From Kluyvera genomosp. 1 (lineage in GTDB: Bacteria; Pseudomonadota; Gammaproteobacteria; Enterobacterales; Enterobacteriaceae), in assembly GCF_001266615.1 (NCBI RefSeq), contig NZ_LGHZ01000053.1, forward strand, positions 1-64,000: a DNA stretch of 64,000 bases. Direction: 5' to 3'. The position numbers and the translations under genes were made by a program. Positions 8,081 through 14,242 of the stretch are shown piece by piece (position 1 is the stretch's first letter; each line of letters begins with the position of its first letter). Below the pieces are notes generated by a model, which was given only the letters and a program-made list of their open reading frames with translations, had not been told where the DNA came from and did no database searches.

Positions 8081-8551
8081 TTAAATTGCGTGAATAGAGT
8101 GACGAGGGAAGGGAAGTGTTACCGGTGCAAACGGAATATCGTCATCAAAGTCCATCGGCGGTTCGCTGTGCTTGGATGACGCTGACTGGCCTTGTGGTCG
8201 CGATTGAGGCTGTCGTGGTTGGTCGCTTCCAGAAACTCCACGAGGAGGCAAGTCAATGTCCCGCACCAGAATGGTAGGCGTCTGCGCCTGAGAGCCATCC
8301 TTTCGCGTCCATTCTTCAATAACAAACTCACCTGAGACTGTTACCTTCGCGCCTTTCACGATCGCCGTGGATAGCTTTTCAGCCATTGCTCCAAACATCT
8401 TGCAGTTAAGCCAGGATGTTTTCTCGTTCTCGCCAAACCCAGTCTTTGCTGGGATAGAGAATGAGCTAATATGCTTGCCGTTCGGAGTGACGCGGAGAAC
8501 CGCGTCTTTCCCAACATTGCCAGATACTGTTATTACGTTAATTGCCATCAT
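8081..8551 (-). CDS. ssb: Single-stranded DNA-binding protein
   Basis: 156 residues. Residues 1-105 form an OB-fold beginning INVITVSGNVGKDAVLRVT. A Pro/Gln/Ser-rich linker follows. The acidic motif DFDDDIPF, which normally ends SSB and recruits partner proteins, is here internal and followed by 15 more residues (APVTLPFPRHSIHAI). The ATG overlaps the erf stop (ATGA); a second ATG one codon later is equally possible. Expected to coat ssDNA during Erf-mediated annealing and replication. Confidence 0.92.
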   Translation of the reverse strand: MMAINVITVSGNVGKDAVLRVTPNGKHISSFSIPAKTGFGENEKTSWLNCKMFGAMAEKLSTAIVKGAKVTVSGEFVIEEWTRKDGSQAQTPTILVRDIDLPPRGVSGSDQPRQPQSRPQGQSASSKHSEPPMDFDDDIPFAPVTLPFPRHSIHAI

Positions 8552-9177
8552 GCCGCCTGTTGTGTTTGAAGTTCTTTGCCGCGGGTACGGTAGGTTTCGG
8601 TGCAGCGCTCTTCGTGGGTTTTTGAACCGCTCAACTTAGGCCATACTTCTTTGTATGCTGTTTTCAGTTCATCAATCGACTCACTAAGCGCTGCCTTATC
8701 TGCGAACTCTTTGAGCGCATCCTCTGCAACCTGTGGCAATACCTGGTGAACCTCAGCATCTGCGTCAATCGCTGTCTCTTCCGTCGGAATGCAGAAGGCC
8801 TGGAAAGCTGCGTACTTGTAGGCGATCGACATGGCTTTGTTTGTTGCCTTGTCGCCGCTGTCCATCGCTTCGCCATAATTAGTGACGGTGTGTACGCTTC
8901 CGTCTTCAGTGCTGACGAAATCGAACTCAGCCTTAACGACGACATAGAAAAGCGCCGTACCGTTCTTGTTGATTCGTTCGGTAGCAGTTCGCTCTGTCAT
9001 ACGTGGAAGAATCAGTAGCCCATGATTAACCAAGGCTGGAGCCAATGCGTTATAAACCTGGTCAATGCCGCGGAAGTTAAATCCTTGTTGTTGGTTACGG
9101 CGGTCTTTACTGATGCCAGTTGCCGCCATCTCCTTGGCCACGGCGCTGATTGCCGCATAAACCTTTTTCTGTTCCAT
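8548..9177 (-). CDS. erf: Erf-family single-strand annealing recombinase
   Basis: 209 residues, close to P22 Erf (204). The N-terminal core has the family motif FNFRGIDQVYNALAPALVNH, then GEAMDSGDKATNKAMSIAYK. The C-terminal third is charged and probably mediates contacts. Erf forms rings on ssDNA and anneals complementary strands, which circularises the terminally redundant phage genome after injection. It is coupled to ssb by a four-base overlap. Confidence 0.93.
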   Translation of the reverse strand: MEQKKVYAAISAVAKEMAATGISKDRRNQQQGFNFRGIDQVYNALAPALVNHGLLILPRMTERTATERINKNGTALFYVVVKAEFDFVSTEDGSVHTVTNYGEAMDSGDKATNKAMSIAYKYAAFQAFCIPTEETAIDADAEVHQVLPQVAEDALKEFADKAALSESIDELKTAYKEVWPKLSGSKTHEERCTETYRTRGKELQTQQAA

Positions 9178-9185
9178 GCTTCACC

Positions 9186-9356
9186 TCAGAACGGGCATGA
9201 CCCGAGGAAATATCGTTGATTCATCACCTCAATCCGCGCCAGGTTAAGCTCTGCATTCATCAGTTTGCGGTTGCCAATAGCTCGCGCTGCAAGAGCGGAT
9301 AGAGTGAAGTGACGACGTTGTTTTTTGCTTTCTTCCACTGTTGTGGCGAGCGACAT
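9186..9356 (-). CDS. Small phage protein upstream of erf
   Basis: 56 residues from the ATG at 9356, chosen because GAGGTG lies eight bases upstream; the frame is open further but lacks a site. It contains FTLSALAARAIGNRKLMNAE. In P22 this place holds arf and abc genes, accessory to Erf, but I see no convincing match. Function unknown. Confidence 0.6.
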   Translation of the reverse strand: MSLATTVEESKKQRRHFTLSALAARAIGNRKLMNAELNLARIEVMNQRYFLGSCPF

Positions 9357-9363
9357 AGACACC

Positions 9364-10359
9364 TCAGTAATTAATATTGGTATGTGGTACCAGGCCATTC
9401 ATCATCGCGGTTAACACTTCGATAGCCTGTTCGCGTGAGATGCTGGTATTTGCGATTAGCGCGTTCACAATGTCGGTGCCGATTGCTTTACGGTGCTTAA
9501 CGTCAGCTTCACGCTTTGCCTTTTCATCAGCGATGCGCTGTTCCTCCGCAAGCCGTGCCGCTTCCTTTTCCTGAGCTTTGCGCTGCTCTGCTGCAATAGC
9601 TTCCTGTTTTTCACGCTCAGCTTGTTCACGGGCTTCCTGCGCCAGTTTTGCGGTACGTTCCTGCGCTTCTTTAGCTTCCTGCTCTGCTTGTTCCTGTGCT
9701 TGCTTAGCCAGCAATTCGGCCTGTGCCTTTGCAGCGATCGCATCTTCTTCTCGCTTCTTCGCTGCCGCCAGTTCAGCCGCTGCTTTATCTTCCGCTTCGC
9801 GTCTGGCTTTCTCCGCTGCCTGACGCTTCAGCTCTTCTTCGTGAGCAATGCGCTGGCGTTCGGCTTCTTCAGCTTTTGCTTTCGCTTCCCTATCGAATGC
9901 GTCATTCATCAGCAGAGCCATTTCATGGTCTAACTCACGCTGCTTTTTCAGGGCTTCTGCTGCTGCCTTTTCCTCAGCTTCAATACGTAGACGCTCTTCT
10001 TCTGCGGCTTTCTCTGCTGCAATGCGTTCCTGCTCGGCTTCCCATTCTGTGAGTGGTAAGCGAGTTGCATCGCGCAGAGCATCGCATGCATCAACGAAGC
10101 GCTTAATCTCAGCCTCAGCAGGGCGCACAGCCTCTTTCAGCCGCTTGAGATACTCACGGCCAGGTTTTTCAATCGCTGTCTTGCTGCGTGATACAGAAGC
10201 CGCCAGAGATGCGACTCGGTCACGGCCTTTCTTTGTGCTGAGGTCTGGAACCTCATTCACGGCATCGCGGATTTGTTCGAGATAAGCATCAAGTCCGTTT
10301 GGAACGTAGAGTGCTGGAGCCTGGCCTGGTTGGATTTCGATAACGGTCAACTCGCTCAT
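9364..10359 (-). CDS. Long coiled-coil phage protein of the recombination operon
   Basis: 331 residues. Residues 1-100 are a globular helical domain (VPDLSTKKGRDRVASLAASV, then a PAEAEIKRFVDACDALR stretch). Residues about 105-285 are an uninterrupted Ala/Glu/Lys/Arg/Gln coiled coil resembling TolA by composition only. The last 45 residues (HRKAIGTDIVNALIANTSIS) form a small terminal domain. Similar proteins occur upstream of erf or bet genes in many phages; their job is not established. Database hits to TolA or Rad50 would reflect composition. Confidence 0.8.
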   Translation of the reverse strand: MSELTVIEIQPGQAPALYVPNGLDAYLEQIRDAVNEVPDLSTKKGRDRVASLAASVSRSKTAIEKPGREYLKRLKEAVRPAEAEIKRFVDACDALRDATRLPLTEWEAEQERIAAEKAAEEERLRIEAEEKAAAEALKKQRELDHEMALLMNDAFDREAKAKAEEAERQRIAHEEELKRQAAEKARREAEDKAAAELAAAKKREEDAIAAKAQAELLAKQAQEQAEQEAKEAQERTAKLAQEAREQAEREKQEAIAAEQRKAQEKEAARLAEEQRIADEKAKREADVKHRKAIGTDIVNALIANTSISREQAIEVLTAMMNGLVPHTNINY

Positions 10360-10434
10360 GAGTTCTCCTGAATTGTGTGTAAGCGCTGCCCGGCATCTGA
10401 ATGACTGCCAGAGAAAGTGAATAGGGGAGATTGG

Positions 10435-10650
10435 TTATTCTGTTGGTGGTTCGGGGAGTGGTTGCCAGTGGGTTACTCTGGATCTTCTGTTTTGACTATC
10501 GCCGTCACTAACTCTCCAAATGCCCCTATTTGAAAACCATCCCATAAATTGATAACGCTCATCATCAATGTCGTTATCTCCATATTGACCGAAACACAGA
10601 ACATCACTTTCATTATCAGGAACTCTCTCACTACACTTAATCCATTCCAT
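10435..10650 (-). CDS. DUF551 phage protein
   Basis: 71 residues beginning MEWIKCSERVPDNESDVLCF and ending VTHWQPLPEPP, both signatures of DUF551. The ATG at 10650 follows a GGGAGG site. Function unknown; a second DUF551 protein is encoded at 18304-18801, where the domain is the C-terminal part. Confidence 0.85.
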   Translation of the reverse strand: MEWIKCSERVPDNESDVLCFGQYGDNDIDDERYQFMGWFSNRGIWRVSDGDSQNRRSRVTHWQPLPEPPTE

Positions 10651-10804
10651 ACTGAGCACCTCCCGCCACATTCCCGCGATACCACGGCATACCAGCCGCT
10701 TTCTTCATCTCTTCGTTGGCTTCCATCCACATCGCAGAATCCCCTATAAACCTGGCGATAAGAGCTTTGTTCTGAGCTGCGCGAAGCATGTTGTGATTAA
10801 TCAT
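10637..10804 (-). CDS. 55-residue phage protein
   Basis: A short frame beginning MINHNMLRAAQNKALIARFI, rich in Met and Ala and probably helical. Support comes from GGGAGG nine bases before the ATG, an ATGA overlap with the preceding gene and an overlap into the DUF551 start, so it bridges two accepted genes. Function unknown. Confidence 0.7.
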   Translation of the reverse strand: MINHNMLRAAQNKALIARFIGDSAMWMEANEEMKKAAGMPWYRGNVAGGAQYGMD

Positions 10805-11037
10805 GAAGCCTCCCGGGTGCGGAGCATTGCGTCTGCCATGAGATAGAATGTTTTCGCCATTCCTTCCATTTCTTCTACACGTGATGGCCCTAAAGAAATT
10901 TCCGCACCAGAAGCAAAAACTCCCTGCATTGCTTTGGCTGCAAAGTAGTCACGCAGCGTCATTCCAGGGCCGGAGTATTTTGGGTCGTAGTTATCATCGA
11001 TAGTAGGAAAAGCATGTTCGTATTCTTTGTTGCTCAT
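10801..11037 (-). CDS. Hypothetical phage protein (MTLRDYFAAKAMQ family)
   Basis: 78 residues from the ATG at 11037, seven bases after GGAG. It contains SGPGMTLRDYFAAKAMQG, a motif common in small proteins of lambdoid early-left operons, and a helical C-terminus. Role unknown. Confidence 0.72.
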   Translation of the reverse strand: MSNKEYEHAFPTIDDNYDPKYSGPGMTLRDYFAAKAMQGVFASGAEISLGPSRVEEMEGMAKTFYLMADAMLRTREAS

Positions 11038-11175
11038 AATCATCTCCGCGCTTAAGCCGCGCCGCTGAACGTGAACTCTCGCGCATCTAGTGCGCACATT
11101 GTTTCATTAGCGGTGGATAGCCGCCGTGTGTCATAACTCGAAGCGCTCAGTGAACACTTCCAGGTATGAGGTAAT

Positions 11176-11196
11176 AAAAAACCCGCCAGAGCGGGT
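11176..11196 (-). terminator. Intrinsic terminator in PL operon
   Basis: ACCCGC and GCGGGT (11196-11191 with 11186-11181) form a stem with a four-base loop on the minus strand, followed by at least five T. The stem begins at the stop codon of the 91-residue gene. Confidence 0.75.
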
Positions 11197-11471
11197 CAGT
11201 CTTCTTCACCTTCACCAATAAGCTGGCTTAGCTCAGCCTGAGTTGGCTTTTCCCAGTTGAGGATTTGCCCGGTTTCGATGTCGATATCCAATTCCAGATA
11301 ATCGCCGTAGTGCTGCCCGGGAAAGCAATCAGGAACATATTCATCCTCAATGCTGCGTATCTTTACCCCATCAGCATCGATAACGTCCGCTGTGAATCTG
11401 TCGCATACTTTGATGCATGTTTTAATGCGCTTAACGTCGATATCGACTTTGATTCCAAGCTCAGTTTTCAT
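11196..11471 (-). CDS. Acidic hypothetical phage protein
   Basis: 91 residues from the ATG at 11471, which follows GAGGG. It is strongly acidic (EDEYVPDCFPGQHYGDYLEL, ending GEGEED). It may mimic nucleic acid by charge, but nothing else points to a function. It lies between two terminators in the PL operon. Confidence 0.68.
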   Translation of the reverse strand: MKTELGIKVDIDVKRIKTCIKVCDRFTADVIDADGVKIRSIEDEYVPDCFPGQHYGDYLELDIDIETGQILNWEKPTQAELSQLIGEGEED

Positions 11472-11496
11472 CCTCTTACCCTCTGTAGTTACCAAT

Positions 11497-11520
11497 AAAA
11501 AGGCCGCCTAGTTGGCAGCC
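11497..11520 (-). terminator. First intrinsic terminator after N in PL operon
   Basis: GGCTGCC (11520-11514) pairs with GGCGGCC (11508-11502), seven base pairs with one G-U, followed by TTTTT (11501-11497). It lies about 260 bases downstream of N, in the place of lambda tL1. A 15-codon frame (11555-11508) ends inside it and may be a leader-like peptide. Confidence 0.8.
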
Positions 11521-11551
11521 TGTTGTTTCTGAGCCTCGAGCTCTCTGGCAA

Positions 11552-11704
11552 TCATTGCCGTGGTCTGATTGCCCACCGGTCAACGTATTTGCCATTTTCG
11601 ATGACAAGAGACATTTCTTCCGGCTTAACCATGCATTCAGCATCCAGTTTGCATCCCTTGCACCTAATGAACTGGCTGCACCATTGGTTGGTATCAATGG
11701 TCAT
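11552..11704 (-). CDS. 50-residue cysteine-rich phage protein
   Basis: Begins MTIDTNQWCSQFIRCKGCKL with a fourth cysteine at residue 24, so Cys9, Cys15, Cys18 and Cys24 could bind one metal. AGGA lies eight bases before the ATG. The C-terminal half is MSLVIENGKYVDRWAIRPRQ. It overlaps a 23-codon gene upstream. No function known. Confidence 0.68.
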   Translation of the reverse strand: MTIDTNQWCSQFIRCKGCKLDAECMVKPEEMSLVIENGKYVDRWAIRPRQ

Positions 11705-11765
11705 ACGGATAATCCTGATAACGACTCATGTCGTCGTCTGGATGCTCGTCAAATTCATCTTCCAC
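11694..11765 (-). CDS. 23-residue acidic peptide
   Basis: GTG start with GAGG six bases upstream; the peptide is MEDEFDEHPDDDMSRYQDYP plus three residues. It overlaps the following 50-residue gene by 11 bases, which suggests translational coupling. It may be a real microprotein or only a coupling device; evidence is the site and position. Confidence 0.4.
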   Translation of the reverse strand: MEDEFDEHPDDDMSRYQDYPYDH

Positions 11766-11777
11766 ATCTCACCTCAC

Positions 11778-12140
11778 TTATCTCGCAGTTACCTGTTTGC
11801 TCCGGCGGTGACCGGCAGCGTAAATCGCAACATCTGGCAGACACATCCCGGACTCCATCGGGGCATGACCAAACTCATGAGCACAAACAACAGCCATTCG
11901 CTCAATCTGGCGCTTGTATTCCTGCTGCTGCCACACAGCATCCTGAGCAACGAACTTGATAACTGTCGCCTCTTCGATGCTTGAAGGCGTGCTGTGCTTT
12001 CCCTGAGCCTGTTTCTGAGCGCGGCTAAGAGTAGGGCGATGCAATGTGTCGGTGCTCTTTGTTAATTCGCTCTGGAGAGCTGCACGGCGCTCACGGCGAC
12101 GACCTGAAGCTGAACCATTGAAAGATGTTCTGCGGGACAT
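11778..12140 (-). CDS. N: N-type transcription antiterminator (P22 gp24-like)
   Basis: 120 residues. The N-terminus has an arginine-rich motif (GRRRERRAALQSEL, about residues 13-26) like the boxB-binding helix of lambda N and P22 gp24. The end, LPDVAIYAAGHRRSKQVTAR, is nearly the C-terminus of P22 gp24. It should bind boxB RNA at the two nut sites and, with host Nus factors, let RNA polymerase read through the terminators of both early operons. AGGAGG precedes the ATG. First sizeable gene of the PL operon. Confidence 0.92.
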   Translation of the reverse strand: MSRRTSFNGSASGRRRERRAALQSELTKSTDTLHRPTLSRAQKQAQGKHSTPSSIEEATVIKFVAQDAVWQQQEYKRQIERMAVVCAHEFGHAPMESGMCLPDVAIYAAGHRRSKQVTAR

Positions 12141-12164
12141 AGTGACCTCCTAATGAACTTTGGT

Positions 12165-12275
12165 GGTGTGGTGTGTGCACTCCTACGGCTACACGAATCG
12201 AACGTGTCATGCAGTCAACCTTTCGAGTCCGCTGCAACCCATATACCGCAGTAGTCATTTCTGACTCACCACACC
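12165..12275 (-). ncRNA. Structured N leader with a tRNA-like T-arm
   Basis: Between nutL and N. Ends 12275-12267 and 12173-12165 are complementary over nine bases (GGTGTGGTG with CACCACACC) and could close a 111-base fold. Inside is a perfect T-arm: ACACG, loop TTCGATT, CGTGT. In lambda the N leader forms an RNase III stem that controls N translation; a similar role is possible here. I could not fold it into a normal tRNA. Confidence 0.45.
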
Positions 12276-12299
12276 CCAAAGCACATTGTTTGGTTGGTT

Positions 12300-12313
12300 C
12301 GGCTTTTCAGCCG
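12300..12313 (-). promoter_or_regulatory. nutL: nutL boxB hairpin
   Basis: CGGCT-GAAA-AGCCG on the minus strand, a five-base-pair stem with a GNRA loop, between PL and N. Its partner at nutR has the same loop and closing pairs, and CTACG precedes both stems within a base. I do not see a convincing boxA. Confidence 0.75.
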
Positions 12314-12382
12314 CGTAGATTCATCACTGAATCGTTGTATGTTCACCGTCCTGGTGAGTGGTGCGTCCTGTTGATGGAATTA

Positions 12383-12469
12383 ACAATACTACCGGTATTG
12401 TCAGTGGTCAATACTAAAAGTATTAATAATGGAAGTGAAAATACTAAGCATATGAATACGCATAGTATT
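12383..12469 (-). promoter_or_regulatory. PL promoter with operators OL1-OL3
   Basis: Minus-strand -35 TTGACC (12411-12406) and -10 TATTGT (12388-12383) are 17 bases apart. Three 15-bp operators of the form AATAC-N5-GTATT lie at 12385-12399, 12410-12424 and 12455-12469; the first covers the -10 and spacer, the second overlaps the -35. An extra AATACT half-site lies at 12440. Bound CI would block PL. Confidence 0.85.
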
Positions 12470-12497
12470 TATTTTTAAATAAGGGGGAGTTTGAGGG

Positions 12498-13313
12498 TTA
12501 CAGATTCATCATCATTTGGACTGCGACGCCAATAATTTTGCAATTTCCGTTAATTTTAACTCGGCTATGCATTGGGTTTAGTGGCTGAAGATACTTGTTC
12601 CCCATCCCCTCATCGATGACGTACTTTTTAAAAGTGGCTTCATTCGCATCAACAAGCTTGGCAACAACAAGATTGCCGTTCTCAGGGGATTTGCCTGTAT
12701 CAACTAGGATCATCATTCCTTCAGGGATGCTTAATCCCACAGGCGAAGTCATAGAGTCCCCTTTAACCTTAAGCCAAAATGCAGGGCCTTCTACATGAGC
12801 ATTGCTTTCATACCACTCATCTATTTCATGCATCTCATAAGGCTCGCATGCCTCTTGCCACTCACCAGCGCTAACCCAACTAATTAGAGGGTAGGATGGA
12901 CTAGATTTATGATATGAGGAGAAGTCTACGTTTGGCTCTGAAAGTGATTTTCTATCAAATATTAATTGAACGTTACCAGGTGGTGAGTTCGTTCCTTCAG
13001 GCTCAGCAGGAGCGGAGCCCATGCCGGTCCCCCATGTTAATGGGTTAAACCACAACACCGACACTTGCTTAGCCAGGGTCGGGCTGAATTCCTCAATGCT
13101 TACACCAAGAATCTTGGCAAAAACACCCGCGACTTTTAGATTTAGAGGGTTTCTTCCATTTAGATAATGGCCTACAGCTCCCTGACTTATGCCGAGAGAG
13201 TCCGCTATATCTTGCTGGCTGATCCTAAGCTCCTTTTTCTTGGCTTCATAGATAGCCTTAAGGCGCTTAGCATCATTCAATTGTTCAGTAGAAAGTGATT
13301 TTTTCTTTTCCAT
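12498..13313 (-). CDS. cI: Lambda CI-like repressor with S24 autoprotease domain
   Basis: 271 residues. Residues 1-80 match the lambda CI DNA-binding domain (LSTEQLNDAKRLKAIYEAKK; helix-turn-helix about 33-54, SQQDIADSLGISQGAVGHYL). Residues about 84-140 are a longer linker than in lambda. The C-terminal domain has the Ala149-Gly150 cleavage site (SWVSAGEW), nucleophile Ser187 (GDSMTS) and Lys229/Lys230 (TFKKYV). It should hold PL and PR off in the lysogen and cleave itself with RecA after DNA damage. No Shine-Dalgarno is visible, consistent with a leaderless PRM transcript. No rex genes follow. Confidence 0.95.
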   Translation of the reverse strand: MEKKKSLSTEQLNDAKRLKAIYEAKKKELRISQQDIADSLGISQGAVGHYLNGRNPLNLKVAGVFAKILGVSIEEFSPTLAKQVSVLWFNPLTWGTGMGSAPAEPEGTNSPPGNVQLIFDRKSLSEPNVDFSSYHKSSPSYPLISWVSAGEWQEACEPYEMHEIDEWYESNAHVEGPAFWLKVKGDSMTSPVGLSIPEGMMILVDTGKSPENGNLVVAKLVDANEATFKKYVIDEGMGNKYLQPLNPMHSRVKINGNCKIIGVAVQMMMNL

Positions 13314-13325
13314 GATGTTAATTCT

Positions 13326-13389
13326 AATACCCAGGTTATTAAAATCAAAATACTAAAGGTATTGCTATTTTTAATACTTGTAGTATTGT
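13326..13389 (+). promoter_or_regulatory. PR promoter region with operators OR1-OR3
   Basis: Three 15-bp operators lie at 13326-13340, 13349-13363 and 13373-13387, spaced 23 and 24 bases. The rightward promoter is probably TTGCTA (13362-13367) and TATTGT (13384-13389), 16 bases apart; the -10 equals that of PL. The leftward PRM for cI must overlap the cI-proximal operator. The repeats match the OL set. Confidence 0.82.
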
Positions 13390-13420
13390 TATTGCATTGG
13401 CAGTCAACTGGAGTCCAGCG

Positions 13421-13618
13421 ATGGAAAAAGTAACTCTAGCTGAGTTCGTTAAGGTAAATGGGCAGGCAAAGGCAGCGAATGTCATTGGTGTTCATCAAAC
13501 TGCAATTAGCAAAGCACTGCGGGTAAGTCGAAACATCTATGTGATCACCTCCCCAACAGGGAAGGTAGAAGCCGAAGAAGTAAGACCATTCCCTAGCGGA
13601 AAGCACGAATCAGCGTAA
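13421..13618 (+). CDS. cro: Cro-type repressor
   Basis: 65 residues. It parallels lambda Cro throughout: MEKVTLAEFVKVNGQAKAA, helix-turn-helix NVIGVHQTAISKALR, and the beta strands VEAEEVRPFPS. The ATG at 13421 follows GGAG by eight bases; an in-frame start upstream has no site. Cro should bind the same operators as CI and shut off PRM and then the early promoters. Confidence 0.93.
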   Translation: MEKVTLAEFVKVNGQAKAANVIGVHQTAISKALRVSRNIYVITSPTGKVEAEEVRPFPSGKHESA

Positions 13619-13651
13619 GCAACACCCTTCACAATGGCCTCCCGGCCTACG

Positions 13652-13665
13652 TAGCTGAAAAGCTA
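13652..13665 (+). promoter_or_regulatory. nutR: nutR boxB hairpin
   Basis: TAGCT-GAAA-AGCTA, a five-base-pair stem with the same GNRA loop as nutL boxB, between cro and the tR1 terminator as in lambda. CCCTTCACA upstream is only a weak boxA candidate. Confidence 0.7.
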
Positions 13666-13690
13666 ACTCCAAACAAAACCAAGTCTTTAT

Positions 13691-13718
13691 GGCTATGCGT
13701 GTCTGCGCATGGCCTTTT
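13691..13718 (+). terminator. tR1-type terminator between cro and cII
   Basis: GGCTATGCG (13691-13699) pairs with CGCATGGCC (13706-13714), nine base pairs with one G-U, then TTTT. Located exactly where lambda has tR1; N acting at nutR should overcome it. Confidence 0.85.
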
Positions 13719-13748
13719 AACTATTTCAACACAAAGGAATTCTACCTA

Positions 13749-14063
13749 ATGGAAGACTTAACAACACGCAACAAGGCCAGCGCTCGAAAAATTGAGAGCT
13801 GGATTCTAAACCGCATCGCCATTCTCGGAACCACTCAGGTAGCTGATCATCTTGGCGTAAACAAATCATCGGTTACGCAGTGGAAGAAACACTACATCCC
13901 GCGCATGGCTGCTCTTCTTGAATTCATTGGTTACGCGATTACTGACGACGACATTTCACGTGTTGTGGTTGGTCTTGCTGACTTACTGGAGGAGAGGGGA
14001 TTAGGAAAGAAAAAACGCCCCGTTGGAGCGGAGCGTTCAGATCAAATCACCATGAAATTCTAG
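13749..14063 (+). CDS. cII: CII-type transcription activator
   Basis: 104 residues. It has the lambda CII pattern: NKASARKIESWILNRIAILG, helix-turn-helix TTQVADHLGVNKSSVTQWKK, and the end PVGAERSDQITMKF. CII tetramers activate the establishment promoter for the repressor and the integrase during the lysogeny decision. The ATG at 13749 follows AAGGA; the upstream in-frame ATG lies in the tR1 region and lacks a site. Confidence 0.93.
   Translation: MEDLTTRNKASARKIESWILNRIAILGTTQVADHLGVNKSSVTQWKKHYIPRMAALLEFIGYAITDDDISRVVVGLADLLEERGLGKKKRPVGAERSDQITMKF
13758..13771 (-). promoter_or_regulatory. Candidate CII-binding site of PRE
   Basis: Minus strand TTGC-N6-TTAA, at the same place inside the start of cII where lambda PRE has TTGC-N6-TTGC. 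One half-site matches and the other is degenerate, so this is tentative. Confidence 0.35.
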
Positions 14064-14095
14064 CCGAATAACTGGATCAATTCACAGGAGTAATT

Positions 14096-14242
14096 ATGCC
14101 TAAGAAAACTCGTTTTTACCAGGCGTCAGTACACAAAAATATTGCTCGTGACCGGTTTATCAAATCCTGCAACCCGGCTATCGGCTTAAAGCTGCGAGCC
14201 ATCCTCGAAGACATCAAGCGAAAGGAGAACGGTCATGAGTAG
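14096..14242 (+). CDS. Orf48-like small phage protein
   Basis: 48 residues beginning MPKKTRFYQASVHKNIARDR, basic. P22 has an open frame of 48 codons at the same place between the CII gene and the replication initiator. AGGAG lies six bases before the ATG, and the end overlaps the next gene by eight bases. Function unknown. Confidence 0.75.
   Translation: MPKKTRFYQASVHKNIARDRFIKSCNPAIGLKLRAILEDIKRKENGHE

Noticed and set aside
9493..9933. Hydrophobic 146-codon frame opposite the coiled-coil gene
   Set aside because: It is the antisense image of an Ala/Glu/Lys-rich coiled coil, which always yields Phe/Leu/Ser/Cys-rich frames. No ribosome-binding site.
11476..11697. 73-codon minus-strand frame
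   Set aside because: It overlaps the better-supported 50-codon gene in another frame and reads through a terminator; no ribosome-binding site.
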